Positions 43,001 to 45,990 of a stretch of 64,000 nucleotides of DNA are shown here, in pieces (position 1 is the first letter of the stretch; every line of letters starts with the position of its first letter). The position numbers and the translations under genes are program-made. The DNA comes from Bemisia tabaci. Taxonomy: Eukaryota; Arthropoda; Insecta; Hemiptera; Aleyrodidae. The stretch is taken from NCBI RefSeq assembly GCF_918797505.1, contig NC_092800.1, forward strand, positions 24,877,577 to 24,941,576, given 5' to 3'. Under the pieces are notes generated by a model. That model saw only the letters and a program-made list of their open reading frames with translations. It was not told the origin of the DNA and did not search any database.

Positions 43001-44256
43001 TGGACCGGGTTAACAGAAAGGAGCCAAACCACATCAGCTACTGCCAAATTTAATTGGACGATTAAATTTTTTACAAGACAACGTATGAGCTGAGTCCTTT
43101 AATAAATTTAAGGAATATGAAGCTCATACTAAGCAGAAAATTCACTGGAATTTGCCCAAAAATGCGCACAATCGTTTTCGTGTAAAAAATTGCAATACGA
43201 AATCAAATTTGGCAATAACAGATGTGCGATTCCTTTCTGCTTACCGTGATCTATTTATGAAGGTTCCCTCATGATACACTTTCTATGAGATTACACTGGG
43301 GAAAAAAACACATTGGATCTCGAGTTCAGACTCTTGAAAACATTGACAAGAAAAAATACTCTTGATTCAATCAGATTTTTGCTTAAATCAAAAGGAAATC
43401 CGCTCAAATTATGAGGTTTGGTTCTTGATTTGAGCTTAAATCTCATTGAATCAAGAGTATTTTTTCTTGTTGATGTTTTTAAGAGTCTGGACTCTGGATC
43501 CAATGCACTGAAAAAAAATCTCTGTGTATTTATATGTACTAAGAAAAGGGTAAAATTACCAAGAATTCAGGGTTCTATTTGATCCCAGTTTTTTCTTGGT
43601 AAAATGAACATTTATGGAATTGGTAATTTTACCGAGAAATCTCGGTAAAATTATTGAACTTTCTCGATAATTTTACTGGACCTTGGTAAAAACGCCAATA
43701 TTTTTTATCAACTGTGGTAGAATTACCGAGATGAAATGGCAAAGTTACCGGGAATTGATTACCAATAAAAGTGGTATTCTTACCTGAAAAAAAAAAACAG
43801 TTAAAATACTGGTTTTTAGGTAAGGTTACCGGTCCGTCTTGGTAAAATTACCAATAATTGGTAAAAAAAGTGAGATGGTAAAGGTACCAACGGACCTTGG
43901 TAAAATCGCCGGGAATTTTTTTGCAGTGTGTGTTTTTTTTCCAGTGTGAGATTAGGACGTTTAAAATGGTGCGGAAGGTGAGAGGTACCTGGAAGAGGTA
44001 GGCGTCGCCGAAGGCGGTGCTGAGGCAGAAGATGTAGTCCCGCTTGGGGTGCTCGGGGATGGGCTGCATGATGGCGCCGTCGACGATGATGAGGTGCTTG
44101 GGGGCCGAGTCCACGGAGCGCCCCTCCCGCGTGTCGCAGGGGTAGAAGAGCAGCGTCGTCCCCTTGAGGCAGACCCAGTAGCCCTTCCAGCCCCGCTTCC
44201 GGGCCAGCTCGATCTGGTGCTTCTTCCGCAGCAGCCATTTCTTCACGCTCAGGAAC
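9940..44256 (-). CDS. sif: still life/TIAM-type Rac GEF, eleven 3' coding exons (5' exons outside the window)
   Basis: TIAM/still life proteins load GTP onto Rac at membranes and synapses; Drosophila sif acts in synaptic terminals and neurite growth. The exons join by consensus GT-AG sites with matching phases, in transcript order: 44256-43989, 30303-30160, 24900-24706, 22623-22369, 21596-21426, 20889-20703, 20129-19854, 19005-17596, 14868-14617, 13881-13645, 10088-9940. Together they give 1180 residues and a TGA stop. Numbering from the first full codon: PHn 1 to about 115; coiled coil/Ex about 115-235 with the family motif GELPNPK; RBD about 275-360; PDZ about 362-450; DH about 576-774; PHc about 795-938; a low-complexity tail; and an end carrying VWKPRD, which resembles the TIAM C-terminal VIWVRRED. 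The first six exon junctions are phase 0 up to the PDZ and the remainder phase 1. The upstream exon must end in phase 2. The intron between the first two visible exons is 13.7 kb and full of transposons. Confidence 0.93.
11308..11596. mobile_element. foldback MITE of 289 bp ('CTACACGGAGAAAAAAAACA' ends)
   Basis: The two halves are inverted copies: CTACACGGAGAAAAAAAACA at the left and its near complement (ending TTTTTTTTCTCGATGTAG) at the right. Continuing inverted segments such as AATGTCACACGAGATTCCA and ACCGTGGATTTTGG lie inside. Nearly the whole length can form one hairpin. No protein is encoded. The superfamily cannot be assigned from this copy. Confidence 0.7.
11710..12340. repeat. two diverged tandem direct repeats of about 300 bp
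   Basis: Blocks in order are shared between the first unit (about 11710-12020) and the second (about 12025-12340). Examples are TTGTGGAGC..TT..ACCAGAAAAT, CAGCCCAATCGG versus CGGCCCGATCAG, AATTTAGT..A.AACCCCT, ATTTTGGACAGG versus AATTTGGACGGG, and AATTGCAC.TGGTCC. Divergence is considerable. No coding potential was seen; the origin is unknown. Confidence 0.6.
13645..13881 (-). CDS. sif: sif/TIAM exon: Ser-rich C-terminal tail
   Basis: Acceptor TTTGCTTGCAG ends at 13882; donor CCTCG|GTAAGA at 13645; phase 1 at both ends; 237 nt. It encodes a polar, disordered stretch rich in Glu, Ser, Thr and Gly ([20 protein letters not shown], then [16 protein letters not shown]) ending KIKDLG. Read-through of the donor would add about 27 residues (a Cys/Lys/Arg-rich tail) before a stop, a possible alternative C-terminus. 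Confidence 0.83.
14617..14868 (-). CDS. sif: sif/TIAM exon: Pro/Lys- and His/Gln-rich tail segment
   Basis: Acceptor TTCTGTACCAG ends at 14869; donor CGCAAG|GTTTCA at 14617, a weak match to consensus; phase 1 at both ends; 252 nt. It encodes basic proline motifs ([14 protein letters not shown]), a low-complexity His/Gln run ([17 protein letters not shown]) and a Ser/Arg segment ([13 protein letters not shown]). There is no folded domain; PxxP motifs could bind SH3 domains. Symmetric phase and the weak donor make it a candidate cassette exon. Confidence 0.82.
14869..17595 (-). other. sif/TIAM intron (2.7 kb), nothing recognised
   Basis: AT-rich intron. Overlapping open frames at 15.25-15.48 kb on both strands have no recognisable motif and no splice support. 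No transposon termini were seen. Confidence 0.5.
17596..19005 (-). CDS. sif: sif/TIAM exon: DH (RhoGEF) and C-terminal PH domains in a single 1410-nt exon
   Basis: Acceptor CTCTCTTTCAG ends at 19006; donor GCGCTG|GTGAGT at 17596; phase 1 at both ends. The DH domain starts at [20 protein letters not shown] (conserved region 1, with the Glu that contacts Rac switch I). It includes [19 protein letters not shown] and [13 protein letters not shown] (conserved region 3) and ends at [13 protein letters not shown]. The PHc domain follows ([27 protein letters not shown], up to [15 protein letters not shown]). All key catalytic segments are present, so this should be an active Rac GEF. One exon carrying the whole catalytic DH-PH unit is notable because vertebrate TIAM genes split it over many exons. 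Confidence 0.97.
19460..19800. mobile_element. MITE with CCCAAGT ends, dense in TCGCGATAAA motifs, flanked by TA
   Basis: The 341-bp element begins CCCAAGTAGCA and ends TGCTGCTTGGG. It is flanked on both sides by TA (19458-19459, 19801-19802), a 2-bp target duplication as in Tc1/mariner-type elements. The interior repeats ATCGCGATAAA and CGATTTTATCGC on both strands. A second copy lies at 30796-31068. No transposase is encoded. It lies in the intron between the sif PDZ and DH exons. Confidence 0.75.
19854..20129 (-). CDS. sif: sif/TIAM exon: second half of PDZ and linker
   Basis: Acceptor TTTTTTTAAG ends at 20130; donor CACCAG|GTAAAC at 19854; phase 1 at both ends; 276 nt. [20 protein letters not shown] is the PDZ betaD-alphaB region (compare GLKAGDEILEIN in TIAM1). 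A linker with PPPPSEPP and a Met-rich stretch follows. PDZ domains of this family bind C-terminal tails of adhesion proteins. The exon is symmetric, so skipping it would keep frame while removing half of the PDZ. Confidence 0.93.
20703..20889 (-). CDS. sif: sif/TIAM exon: end of RBD and first half of PDZ
   Basis: Acceptor ATTTTCCAG ends at 20890; donor CAACG|GTAAAT at 20703; phase 0 start and phase 1 end; 62 residues plus one base. [15 protein letters not shown] closes the [17 protein letters not shown] is the PDZ carboxylate-binding loop, with Met-Trp-Gly-Phe where the textbook PDZ has Gly-Leu-Gly-Phe; vertebrate TIAM1 has Thr-Tyr-Gly-Phe. [16 protein letters not shown] leads into the next exon. 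Confidence 0.92.
21426..21596 (-). CDS. sif: sif/TIAM exon: Ras-binding domain core
   Basis: Acceptor GTCTTTTCAG ends at 21597; donor CCTAC|GTAAGT at 21426; phase 0 at both ends; 57 residues. [20 protein letters not shown] followed by [20 protein letters not shown] has the ubiquitin-like RBD pattern for binding active Ras-family GTPases. A downstream extension into the intron has no support. Confidence 0.93.
22369..22623 (-). CDS. sif: sif/TIAM exon: end of Ex, basic Ser-rich linker and start of RBD
   Basis: Acceptor CACTTTTTCAG ends at 22624; donor GATCAG|GTAAAT at 22369; phase 0 at both ends; 85 residues. [20 protein letters not shown] matches the TIAM motif RLGIFSVSSFHALVAAR. A Ser/Arg-rich segment ([18 protein letters not shown]), a likely regulatory linker, follows. 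The exon ends at [11 protein letters not shown], the first strand of the Ras-binding domain. Confidence 0.94.
23457..23576. mobile_element. 120-bp palindromic MITE (GCTCCTCTGACGTAAGGGCG ends)
   Basis: The left end GCTCCTCTGCCGTAAGGGCG and the complement of the right end GCTCCTCTGACGTAAGGGCG match over about 44 bp with several mismatches, leaving a small loop. Partial relatives occur near 32700-32740 and 35350-35390. It lies in the sif intron 22624-24705. Confidence 0.65.
23732..23986. mobile_element. 255-bp MITE (TGGACCGG..AGCAGAAAGGAACC ends)
   Basis: Inverted termini: TGGACCGGAATAAGCAGAAA at the left and the complement of TTTCTGCTCAGCGCGGTCCA at the right, extending inward through ACCAAGCCAC. 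A second copy is at 43001-43252 and a partial one at about 47213-47250. It is non-coding. Confidence 0.7.
23987..24335. repeat. two direct repeats of about 200 bp
   Basis: The segments starting near 23991 (TTCGCCTGTAACTTCGATCT) and 24188 (TTTGCCTGTAACTTTGATCG) continue in parallel through CGTGATT..CAATGAGTGCG, GGCAA.GTT and ATCACGTGA. They form an old tandem duplication in a sif intron. The second copy holds a G run at 24275-24286. Confidence 0.6.
24371..24626. mobile_element. MITE with degenerate 28-bp inverted ends (GTTACGTTCTTTC family)
   Basis: The left end CGTCGCTTCCCGAACGAAGG..AACGTAAC and the complement of the right end CGTCATTTCCCTCATGAAAG..AACGTAAC pair imperfectly. Internal GTTGC matches follow. 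Fragments of the same right end appear at about 30719-30755 and 36378-36412. It abuts the splice region upstream of the 24706-24900 exon. Confidence 0.6.
24706..24900 (-). CDS. sif: sif/TIAM exon: coiled coil and Ex domain
   Basis: Acceptor TCATTTCAG ends at 24901; donor CCCAAG|GTATAA at 24706; phase 0 at both ends; 65 residues. [20 protein letters not shown] and [13 protein letters not shown] match the strongly conserved PHn-CC-Ex module that TIAM proteins use to bind membrane receptors and scaffolds. Confidence 0.95.
25541..25796. mobile_element. MITE family 'CTGCCGTGCTAAGG', diverged copy
   Basis: Left end CTGCCGTGCTAAGAAGGACG; right end ATACGGCGTTTCCCCTTAGC plus a degraded tip. It shares the interior TTGCTAAATTTCC and CGAATGCTCATACGG with the better copies downstream. 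No clear target duplication remains. Confidence 0.7.
25798..26042. mobile_element. palindromic element ending in GATCGAGTCAAT/ATTGACTCGATC
   Basis: Terminal inverted repeat GATCGAGTCAATAGAAGAGG against the complement of CTCTCATTGACTCGATC. The interior includes AAACGCTTATAACTCCGTTT and ACAAAATAAACATCAAAATT. Related copies lie at 28034-28760 (interrupted) and 48559-48755 (partial). Confidence 0.6.
26147..26280. mobile_element. 134-bp near-perfect palindromic MITE (TTGGACGTGTTTCTATCAAA)
   Basis: TTGGACGTGTTTCTATCAAA at the left and its exact complement at the right flank a loop; the arms also share ACGGAACTATGTGCA. A shorter relative is at 52626-52750. The whole element can form one hairpin. 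Confidence 0.75.
26351..26604. mobile_element. MITE family 'CTGCCGTGCTAAGG', 4-bp duplication GTTT
   Basis: Left CTGCCGTGCTAAGGAAAAAC, right CGGCGTTTTTCCTTAGCGCG then GCTG. It is flanked by GTTT at 26347-26350 and 26605-26608. Length 254 bp; the inner arms carry GCCGTATGAG..GTTGCCAAATTTCC. Non-autonomous. Confidence 0.85.
27094..27230. mobile_element. 137-bp MITE 'GGACTGCATTTTGCAATT', duplication ATTT
   Basis: Left GAATTGCATTTTGCAATTTG, right CAAATTGCAAAATGCAGTCC, flanked by ATTT at 27090-27093 and 27231-27234. The interior motif CTAATGGCACATACGTTG is shared with the copies at 29369-29505 and 47385-47521, which have the same length. Confidence 0.85.
28034..28760. mobile_element. 'GATCGAGTCAAT' element interrupted by a foldback element
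   Basis: It starts GATCGAGTCAATCAAAGAGG and ends CTGTTGACTCGATCC. Between them the sequence is split at 28085 by the foldback element at 28086-28587. The intact order of the interior is seen at 25798-26042 (opposite orientation) and 48559-48755. Confidence 0.65.
28086..28587. mobile_element. ~500-bp foldback element 'GGAGATGTTGCATGTG', copy 1
   Basis: The two halves are long inverted arms: GGAGATGTTGCATGTGTGAG outward, with ATAGGGAGCAAATACATT nearest the centre, around a short loop. It is flanked by AT on both sides; the uninterrupted host sequence at 48584-48600 contains a single AT. Other copies lie at 31526-32027, 45376-45874 and 59196-59701. No protein is encoded. Confidence 0.85.
29369..29505. 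mobile_element. 137-bp MITE 'GGACTGCATTTTGCAATT', duplication AATT
   Basis: Left GGACCGCATTTTGCAATTTA, right CAAATTGCAAAATGTAGTCC, flanked by AATT at 29365-29368 and 29506-29509. Confidence 0.87.
30160..30303 (-). CDS. sif: sif/TIAM exon: PHn C-terminal helix and start of the coiled coil
   Basis: Acceptor ATTCGCAG ends at 30304; donor GAAACG|GTAAGC at 30160; phase 0 at both ends; 48 residues. It continues the previous exon into [20 protein letters not shown], the TIAM PHn closing helix (LENWVTAIHSACA in vertebrates). [14 protein letters not shown] then begins the coiled coil. It is isolated by introns of 13.7 kb upstream and 5.3 kb downstream, and is easy to miss because it is short. Confidence 0.93.
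30796..31068. mobile_element. CCCAAGT-ended MITE, second copy, flanked by CT
   Basis: Starts CCCAAGTAACAGAAATCGCG and ends AAAAAATGCAACTTGGG, with CT on both sides (30794-30795, 31069-31070). It is shorter than the copy at 19460-19800 and has the same TCGCGATAA-rich interior. Confidence 0.7.
31115..31277. mobile_element. hAT-like MITE (CAGTGGCGTGGCGTGAAT), 8-bp duplication CAGGAGAA
   Basis: Length 163 bp; termini CAGTGGCGTGGCGTGAAT and its complement ATTCACGCCACGCCACTG are perfect. The 8-bp sequence CAGGAGAA is present on both sides (31107-31114 and 31278-31285). CAGTGGCG-type ends plus an 8-bp duplication are characteristic of hAT transposons. Related copies lie at 36501-37249 (interrupted), 32832-32910 (partial) and 49898-50056 (degenerate). 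Confidence 0.88.
31431..31525. mobile_element. MITE family 'CTGCCGTGCTAAGG', left fragment
   Basis: Left end TGCCGTGCTAAGGAAAAACG preceded by AATA. It runs to GACAGTTTTCCTTGGAAT, where the foldback element begins. The corresponding complete copy is 32132-32380. Confidence 0.75.
31526..32027. mobile_element. ~500-bp foldback element, copy 2
   Basis: Same termini and length (502 bp) as copy 1. The left flank is AT but the right flank is AC followed directly by the second 207-bp repeat unit, so the expected right-hand host sequence (ATTTTCAGACAC) is displaced. Confidence 0.85.
32132..32380. mobile_element. MITE family 'CTGCCGTGCTAAGG', 4-bp duplication AATA
   Basis: Starts CTGCCGTGCTAAGTAAAAAC and ends CGGCGTTTTTCCCGAGCAAG, flanked by AATA at 32128-32131 and 32381-32384. 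Length 249 bp. Confidence 0.85.
32832..32910. mobile_element. hAT-like CAGTGGCG MITE, partial copy
   Basis: CAGTGGCGTGGCCTGCTTTG then GCGATACATCGATTGATCAG, as in the interrupted copy at 36501. The right half is degraded. Confidence 0.5.
32991..33436. mobile_element. 446-bp foldback element (TAAGGTGATTCGATGGACGC)
   Basis: The arms of about 215 bp are inverted copies: TAAGGTGATTCGATGGACGC, GAACGGCATGCGAT, TTTTTCAGCTACTCGTCATT and AAGCACTCACTTA in the left arm reappear complemented and in reverse order to the right. Only a short central segment is unpaired. No coding sequence. Confidence 0.8.
33680..34080. repeat. ~75-bp unit in three copies, two direct and one inverted
   Basis: The unit GCGTCTGCAGCAATTGTTGT through GAATATGTTGTGCGTGCTGA occurs at about 33680-33742 and 33790-33852 on the plus strand and at about 34015-34075 inverted. 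The second and third copies, with GCCTTCAGCTGCGTC outermost, form a foldback of about 300 bp with an A/T-rich middle. Confidence 0.7.
34384..34598. mobile_element. MITE 'CACTGGAAAAAAA..CATTGGATCTAGAGTCC', copy 1
   Basis: Inverted arms share CACATTGGATCTAGAGTCCA, GACTCTTGA, CATTGACAAGAAAAAATACT and CTTGATTCAATC around a centre containing GGCTTGGTTCTTGATTTA. The terminal CACTGGAAAA pairs with TTTTTTTCCGGTG. Other copies are at 35593-35829 and 43294-43946; a right-hand fragment is near 40190-40228. Confidence 0.75.
34932..35181. mobile_element. MITE family 'CTGCCGTGCTAAGG', diverged ends
   Basis: GGGAAAAACGCCGTATGAAC..GGGTTGCCAACTTTCC at the left and AATTTGGCAACGCCTGAAAG..GCGGCGTTTTTCCTC at the right. 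The outermost bases are degraded and no duplication is clear. Confidence 0.7.
35593..35829. mobile_element. MITE 'CACTGGAAAAAAA', copy 2
   Basis: Same arms as 34384-34598 with substitutions (CTAGAGTCCAAACTCTTGAA; right tip TTTTTTTTCCCATTG). Confidence 0.72.
35937..36356. mobile_element. 420-bp palindromic element (TGGGTCAGTTGCGCTGGT)
   Basis: The left arm TGGGTCAGTTGCGCTGGTCA..CAGAAT, AAGATCTGTCCAAAC and GACGTCATCCACCG is mirrored in the right arm, ending AGTGCAACTGACCCA. A second copy at 47861-48551 carries an insertion. Confidence 0.75.
36646..37224. mobile_element. 579-bp element with GTTGACACCATG repeats and a 10-bp duplication CATGGCAAAG
   Basis: CATGGCAAAG flanks it at 36636-36645 and 37225-37234. 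The ends are inverted: GCATGGTGTCAACGAT at about 36653-36668 and its exact complement ATCGTTGACACCATGC at 37201-37216. Further copies of GTGTCAACGAT/ATCGTTGACACC occur inside both ends. The middle holds (CCTAA)n-like sequence. A 9-10-bp duplication would fit Mutator-like elements; the superfamily is an inference. Confidence 0.8.
36846..37000. repeat. short telomere-like (CCTAA)n tract and degenerate variants
   Basis: TAACCTAACCTAACCTAA at 36846-36863 is three and a half units of the insect telomeric repeat (TTAGG on the other strand). It is followed by scattered CCTAA, CTTACC and ACCTAATCTAA variants to about 37000. It lies inside the element at 36646-37224, so it is not a chromosome end. Confidence 0.6.
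37648..37912. mobile_element. foldback element 'CGGGCCGATTATTGA', copy 1
   Basis: Arms: TGATTATTGAAATTG, AAAGCGATAGA, GAGTATGGAGCAATCCTATT and GAGAAAATGATGGACTA; complemented right arm TAGTTCGTCCATCATTTTCT..AATCAGCCCG. About 265 bp. Confidence 0.7.
37975..38393. mobile_element. ~420-bp MITE 'CACTGAAAAAAA..CCGTTGGTACC', copy 1
   Basis: Termini CACTGACAAAAAATTGTCGG and TTTTTTTTTCAGTG. The interior is packed with TTACCAAG/CTTGGTAA motifs in both orientations (GGTCCGTTGGTACCTTTACC, GGTCAAATAGAACCCTGAAT). Other copies: 41981-42318, 43506-43928, 57178-57594, 63171-63582. Non-coding. Confidence 0.82.
38905..39450. repeat. minisatellite of ~46-bp units with a 253-bp higher-order period
   Basis: The unit CCGGAACTTTTGAAATTCCC plus (G/A)GAAATGTTCCGGATCTTTTGCACTCT repeats about ten times. 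A rarer unit containing GGAACTAGTA(C/T)CGAATT recurs exactly 253 bp apart (38931 and 39184), showing a higher-order unit. TTCCGGAA-type palindromes recur throughout. Apparent open frames on both strands are by-products. Confidence 0.9.
40382..40660. mobile_element. foldback element 'GCGGGCCGATTATTGA', copy 2
   Basis: GCGGGCCGATTATTGAAACT at the left and AGTTTCAATAATCGGCCCGC at the right are exact complements. The inner arms carry ACAAAG..GACAAAAGGGAT and GATCCTATTGGTGGAAGC. Confidence 0.85.
41165..41452. mobile_element. MITE 'AGGGTTGCCACAG' with CCCTGACATTT interior
   Basis: AGGGTTGCCACAG at the left and CTGTGGCAGCCCT at the right are inverted ends. Repeated ATTCCCTGACATTTCCCTGA motifs lie inside each end. 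Confidence 0.7.
41582..41653 (-). tRNA. tRNA-Pro (anticodon TGG)
   Basis: The minus strand folds as a standard 72-nt tRNA. The acceptor stem GGCCCGT pairs with ACGGGCC and is followed by discriminator C; the D arm contains TGGTCTAGGGGTATGA (A box). The anticodon stem is CCTGC/GCAGG around the loop TTTGGGT, and the T arm CCCGGGTTCAAATCCCGG holds a perfect B box. There is no intron. It lies inside the long sif intron. Confidence 0.96.
41878..41949 (+). tRNA. tRNA-Pro (anticodon CGG)
   Basis: A 72-nt cloverleaf: acceptor GGCTCGT/ACGAGCC plus discriminator C, anticodon stem CCTGC/GCAGG with loop TTCGGGT, T arm CCCGGGTTCAAATCCCGG. It is almost identical to the tRNA-Pro at 41582-41653 apart from the anticodon first base and acceptor-stem changes; the 5' ends face each other across 224 bp. 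A MITE begins 31 bp downstream at 41981. Confidence 0.96.
41981..42318. mobile_element. MITE 'CACTGAAAAAAA..CCGTTGGTACC', copy 2
   Basis: CATTGAAAAAAAAATTCTCG at the left, TTTTTTTTCAGTG at the right. It is shorter than the others (338 bp) because about 75 bp after GTTGGTACCTTT are missing. Confidence 0.8.
42418..42860. mobile_element. possible decayed element with GGGAGCGTTCATAAATTACG start
   Basis: GGGAGCGTTCATAAATTACG followed by TAACAC at the left resembles common insect MITE ends. Near the right side GTAACGCAGCGTAACGCGGA and GCGTCACGTAATTT appear in inverse sense. Boundaries are uncertain and the right end abuts another repeat. Confidence 0.4.
42865..42996. mobile_element. diverged relative of the 137-bp GCATTTTGCAATT MITE
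   Basis: GGCAGCATTTTGTAATTAGG, the shared core CTAATGGCACACATGCTGTT and the right end TAGTAAAATGATGTC. No clear duplication. Confidence 0.6.
43001..43252. mobile_element. 255-bp-family MITE (TGGACCGG..CAGAAAGGAACC), copy 2
   Basis: TGGACCGGGTTAACAGAAAG at the left and TTCCTTTCTGCTTACCGTGA at the right. The interior TGCCAAATTTAATTGGA..AAATTTGGCAATAAC pairs as in 23732-23986. Confidence 0.68.
43294..43946. mobile_element. MITE 'CACTGGAAAAAAA' copy 3, interrupted by another MITE
   Basis: CACTGGGGAAAAAAACACAT at the left; the arms run to GGACTCTGGATCCAATG at 43505, are broken by 43506-43928, and resume TGTGTTTTTTTTCCAGTG to 43946. It ends 43 nt short of the PHn exon's donor edge at 43989. Confidence 0.8.
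43506..43928. mobile_element. MITE 'CACTGAAAAAAA' copy 3, nested, duplication TG
   Basis: CACTGAAAAAAAATCTCTGT to AATTTTTTTGCAGTG, opposite orientation to copy 1. TG lies on both sides (43504-43505, 43929-43930), while the host element normally has a single TG there, giving a 2-bp duplication. Confidence 0.82.
43989..44256 (-). CDS. sif: sif/TIAM exon: most of the N-terminal PH domain
   Basis: Acceptor TGTTGCAG at 44257-44264; donor TTCCAG|GTACCT at 43989. The exon starts with the third base of a split codon and ends in phase 0. It encodes 89 residues matching the TIAM PHn domain: [38 protein letters not shown], then [20 protein letters not shown]. PHn anchors the GEF to membranes. The exon is unusually GC-rich for the window: the 60 nt at 44041-44100 are 65% GC, against 38% for 21421-21480 in the RBD exon. 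Confidence 0.92.
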
Positions 44257-44497
44257 CTGCAACACACCATCACATCCCGTTCAAATTATAGGAAAATTAA
44301 CATCGAGGATACTGCTAACTTCACTTAGGGGTGAAATGTTTACTTCTAGATGATACTGCCAGTTCATTTTACCAAAGATTCCGGGGTCCCCGGAATTAAT
44401 TCCGATTTCCCAAAATTCCGAGCAAAATTCCGAAAAATGCCCGGATCTAGTTCCGAAGATTATTAAAAATCAGAAAAATGTTTATTTCCAATCGCCT

Positions 44498-44802
44498 GTG
44501 ATACACTATCAAAATACTCTTTAAAAATGTCAAGGTCAAGTGCTGCATGTGATTGGTCCAAGTCATCGAATGACCCAATAGGGGTAATCACACGATCAAT
44601 ATGAGCTATCAATATGGCGAGGTCATAATGCGCGCGCAGCTTGTACGACCAATCACAGCTCTTCGAGGCATCAATACAGAGCGGCGCCGCTCTATATTGA
44701 TGAGATATTGATAGCTCATATTGATCGTGTGATTACCCCTAATCACAACACCTGCAACACCTGACCTTGATATTTTGATGGCTAGCTTTGACAGTGTGAC
44801 AC
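44498..44802. mobile_element. outer palindromic element hosting the TA-flanked MITE
   Basis: The left arm GTGATACACTATCAAAATAC..TCAAGGTCAAGTGCTGCATG is complemented by CACCTGCAACACCTGACCTTGA..ATTTTGATGGC..GACAGTGTGACAC on the far side of 44581-44739. It is an older insertion than the one it contains. Confidence 0.65.
44581..44739. mobile_element. 159-bp TA-flanked MITE with perfect 35-bp inverted ends
   Basis: GGGGTAATCACACGATCAAT continuing ATGAGCTATCAATAT is exactly complemented at the right end. TA is present on both sides (44579-44580, 44740-44741), as in Tc1/mariner-type insertions. A GAGCGGCGCCGCTC palindrome lies inside the right half. Confidence 0.88.
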
Positions 44803-44810
44803 AGGCTACC

Positions 44811-45141
44811 CAGTGCTGCCATTTAATTTTATCAAAGATTCCGAGGCCCCCAGAATTAATTCCAATTTCCCATAAAGTTCCGCGAAAAATTCCGATTTTT
44901 TAAAAAATTCCGAGAAAAATTCAGGAATATGCCCGGATCTAGTTCCGGAGATCATCATATCTGATAAGAAAATCAGCAAATTTGATCAAATGACCGGTCA
45001 AACTGACAAAAAACCCAAAATTCCGACAGGACACCCCTTCCCCAAGACTGAAAATTTCGGGAATTTCGAAGATTCGAAATATTGTCCGATTGTTTGAAAA
45101 GTTCTGAAATTTGAAATTAATTCCGGGAAATGGCAGCACTG
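44811..45141. mobile_element. 331-bp element 'CAGTGCTGCCATTT'
   Basis: CAGTGCTGCCATTT and AAATGGCAGCACTG are inverted ends. The interior is rich in AATTCCG/CGGAATT motifs (CAGAATTAATTCC, GCCCGGATCTAGTTCCG). A left-half relative is at 44355-44470. Confidence 0.7.
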
Positions 45142-45300
45142 CTTCCAACTGGTCCCGAAGCTAGGTATAGGAGGAGGCTTGGGCGTAGAACTAGAAACCC
45201 TACCACGTAAAAAACCCCTCGCTACGAATCTTTGCGGAAAGCCTCGGAAAAAATAGAATCCACGGATGAATCGACCCGACAAAAACTGAGTAATGGAACA

Positions 45301-45990
45301 GCGGGCCGATTATTGAGATTGGTAGGCACAGCTATAGACAAAGAGGACAAAAGAGGTATGGAGTAGGGATCCTATGGAGATGTTGCATGTGTGAGAAATT
45401 TGCGATTTGATTGTTGATTCTTATGTAAAAGTTCGCGAGAAACACGATGGTGCCACTGGTTTTCTCTGAAATCAACTCCCAAGCTCAAAAAAGCTCTCAA
45501 GTTGAGGCCAAAACGGAGGGGATATCCCACGCTATCCTGAGAGTCCACCTCTACATCAAGACAAACTCTCCATGCAATGATAGGGAGCAAATACATTGAC
45601 AGGGCTGCCACTTTATTTGGGGACTACAAAACTGAAAACACGGCATCACTGCTAATGTATTTGCTCCCTATCTTTGCATGGAGAGTTTGTCTTGATGTAG
45701 ACGTGGACTCTCAGGATAGCGTGGGATATCCCCTCCATTTTGGCCTCAAGCTCAGCTTTTTTTGAGCTTGGGAGATGATTTAAGAGAAAACCAGTGGCAC
45801 CATCGTGTTTCTCACGAACTTTTACATAAGAATCAACAGTCAAATTGCAAATTCCTCACACATGCAACATCTCCATTGGTGGAAGCGAGTGGTTGCACGG
45901 AACAAAGTAGGTAGGTAATAGAGTAACAAACGGCAACCGAGGGGAGACCGTATAGTTAGTCCATTCATTTTATCACTCATTTTGGGTATA
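45301..45990. mobile_element. foldback element 'GCGGGCCGATTATTGA' copy 3, interrupted
   Basis: GCGGGCCGATTATTGAGATT at 45301 runs to GGGATCCTAT at 45375. The 45376-45874 foldback intervenes, then ATTGGTGGAAGC..TAGTTAGTCCA continues. The joined host matches GGATCCTATTGGTGGAAGCG at 49507-49526. The right end is decayed. Confidence 0.75.
45376..45874. mobile_element. ~500-bp foldback element, copy 3 (nested)
   Basis: GGAGATGTTGCATGTGTGAG to CACATGCAACATCTCC, 499 bp, flanked by AT/AT. The uninterrupted host has one AT, so the insertion either duplicated AT or fell between A and T with T/A as the end bases. Confidence 0.87.

Larger units (their letters stand above)
30304..43988 (-). other. 13.7-kb sif/TIAM intron between the two PHn exons, transposon-filled
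   Basis: It holds two tRNA-Pro genes, a minisatellite and most of the element families listed separately. I found no exon with matching phase-0 splice sites inside it. Open stretches at 34.2-35.0 kb on both strands are created by inverted-repeat elements. Confidence 0.7.

Noticed and set aside
43816..44273. Alternative minus-strand frame across the PHn exon, rich in Ala, Glu and Arg
   Set aside because: A shadow frame in GC-rich coding sequence; the other frame gives the clear PH domain.
45372..45843. Open frames on both strands encoding similar [13 protein letters not shown] peptides
   Set aside because: Produced by the palindromic foldback element at 45376-45874.
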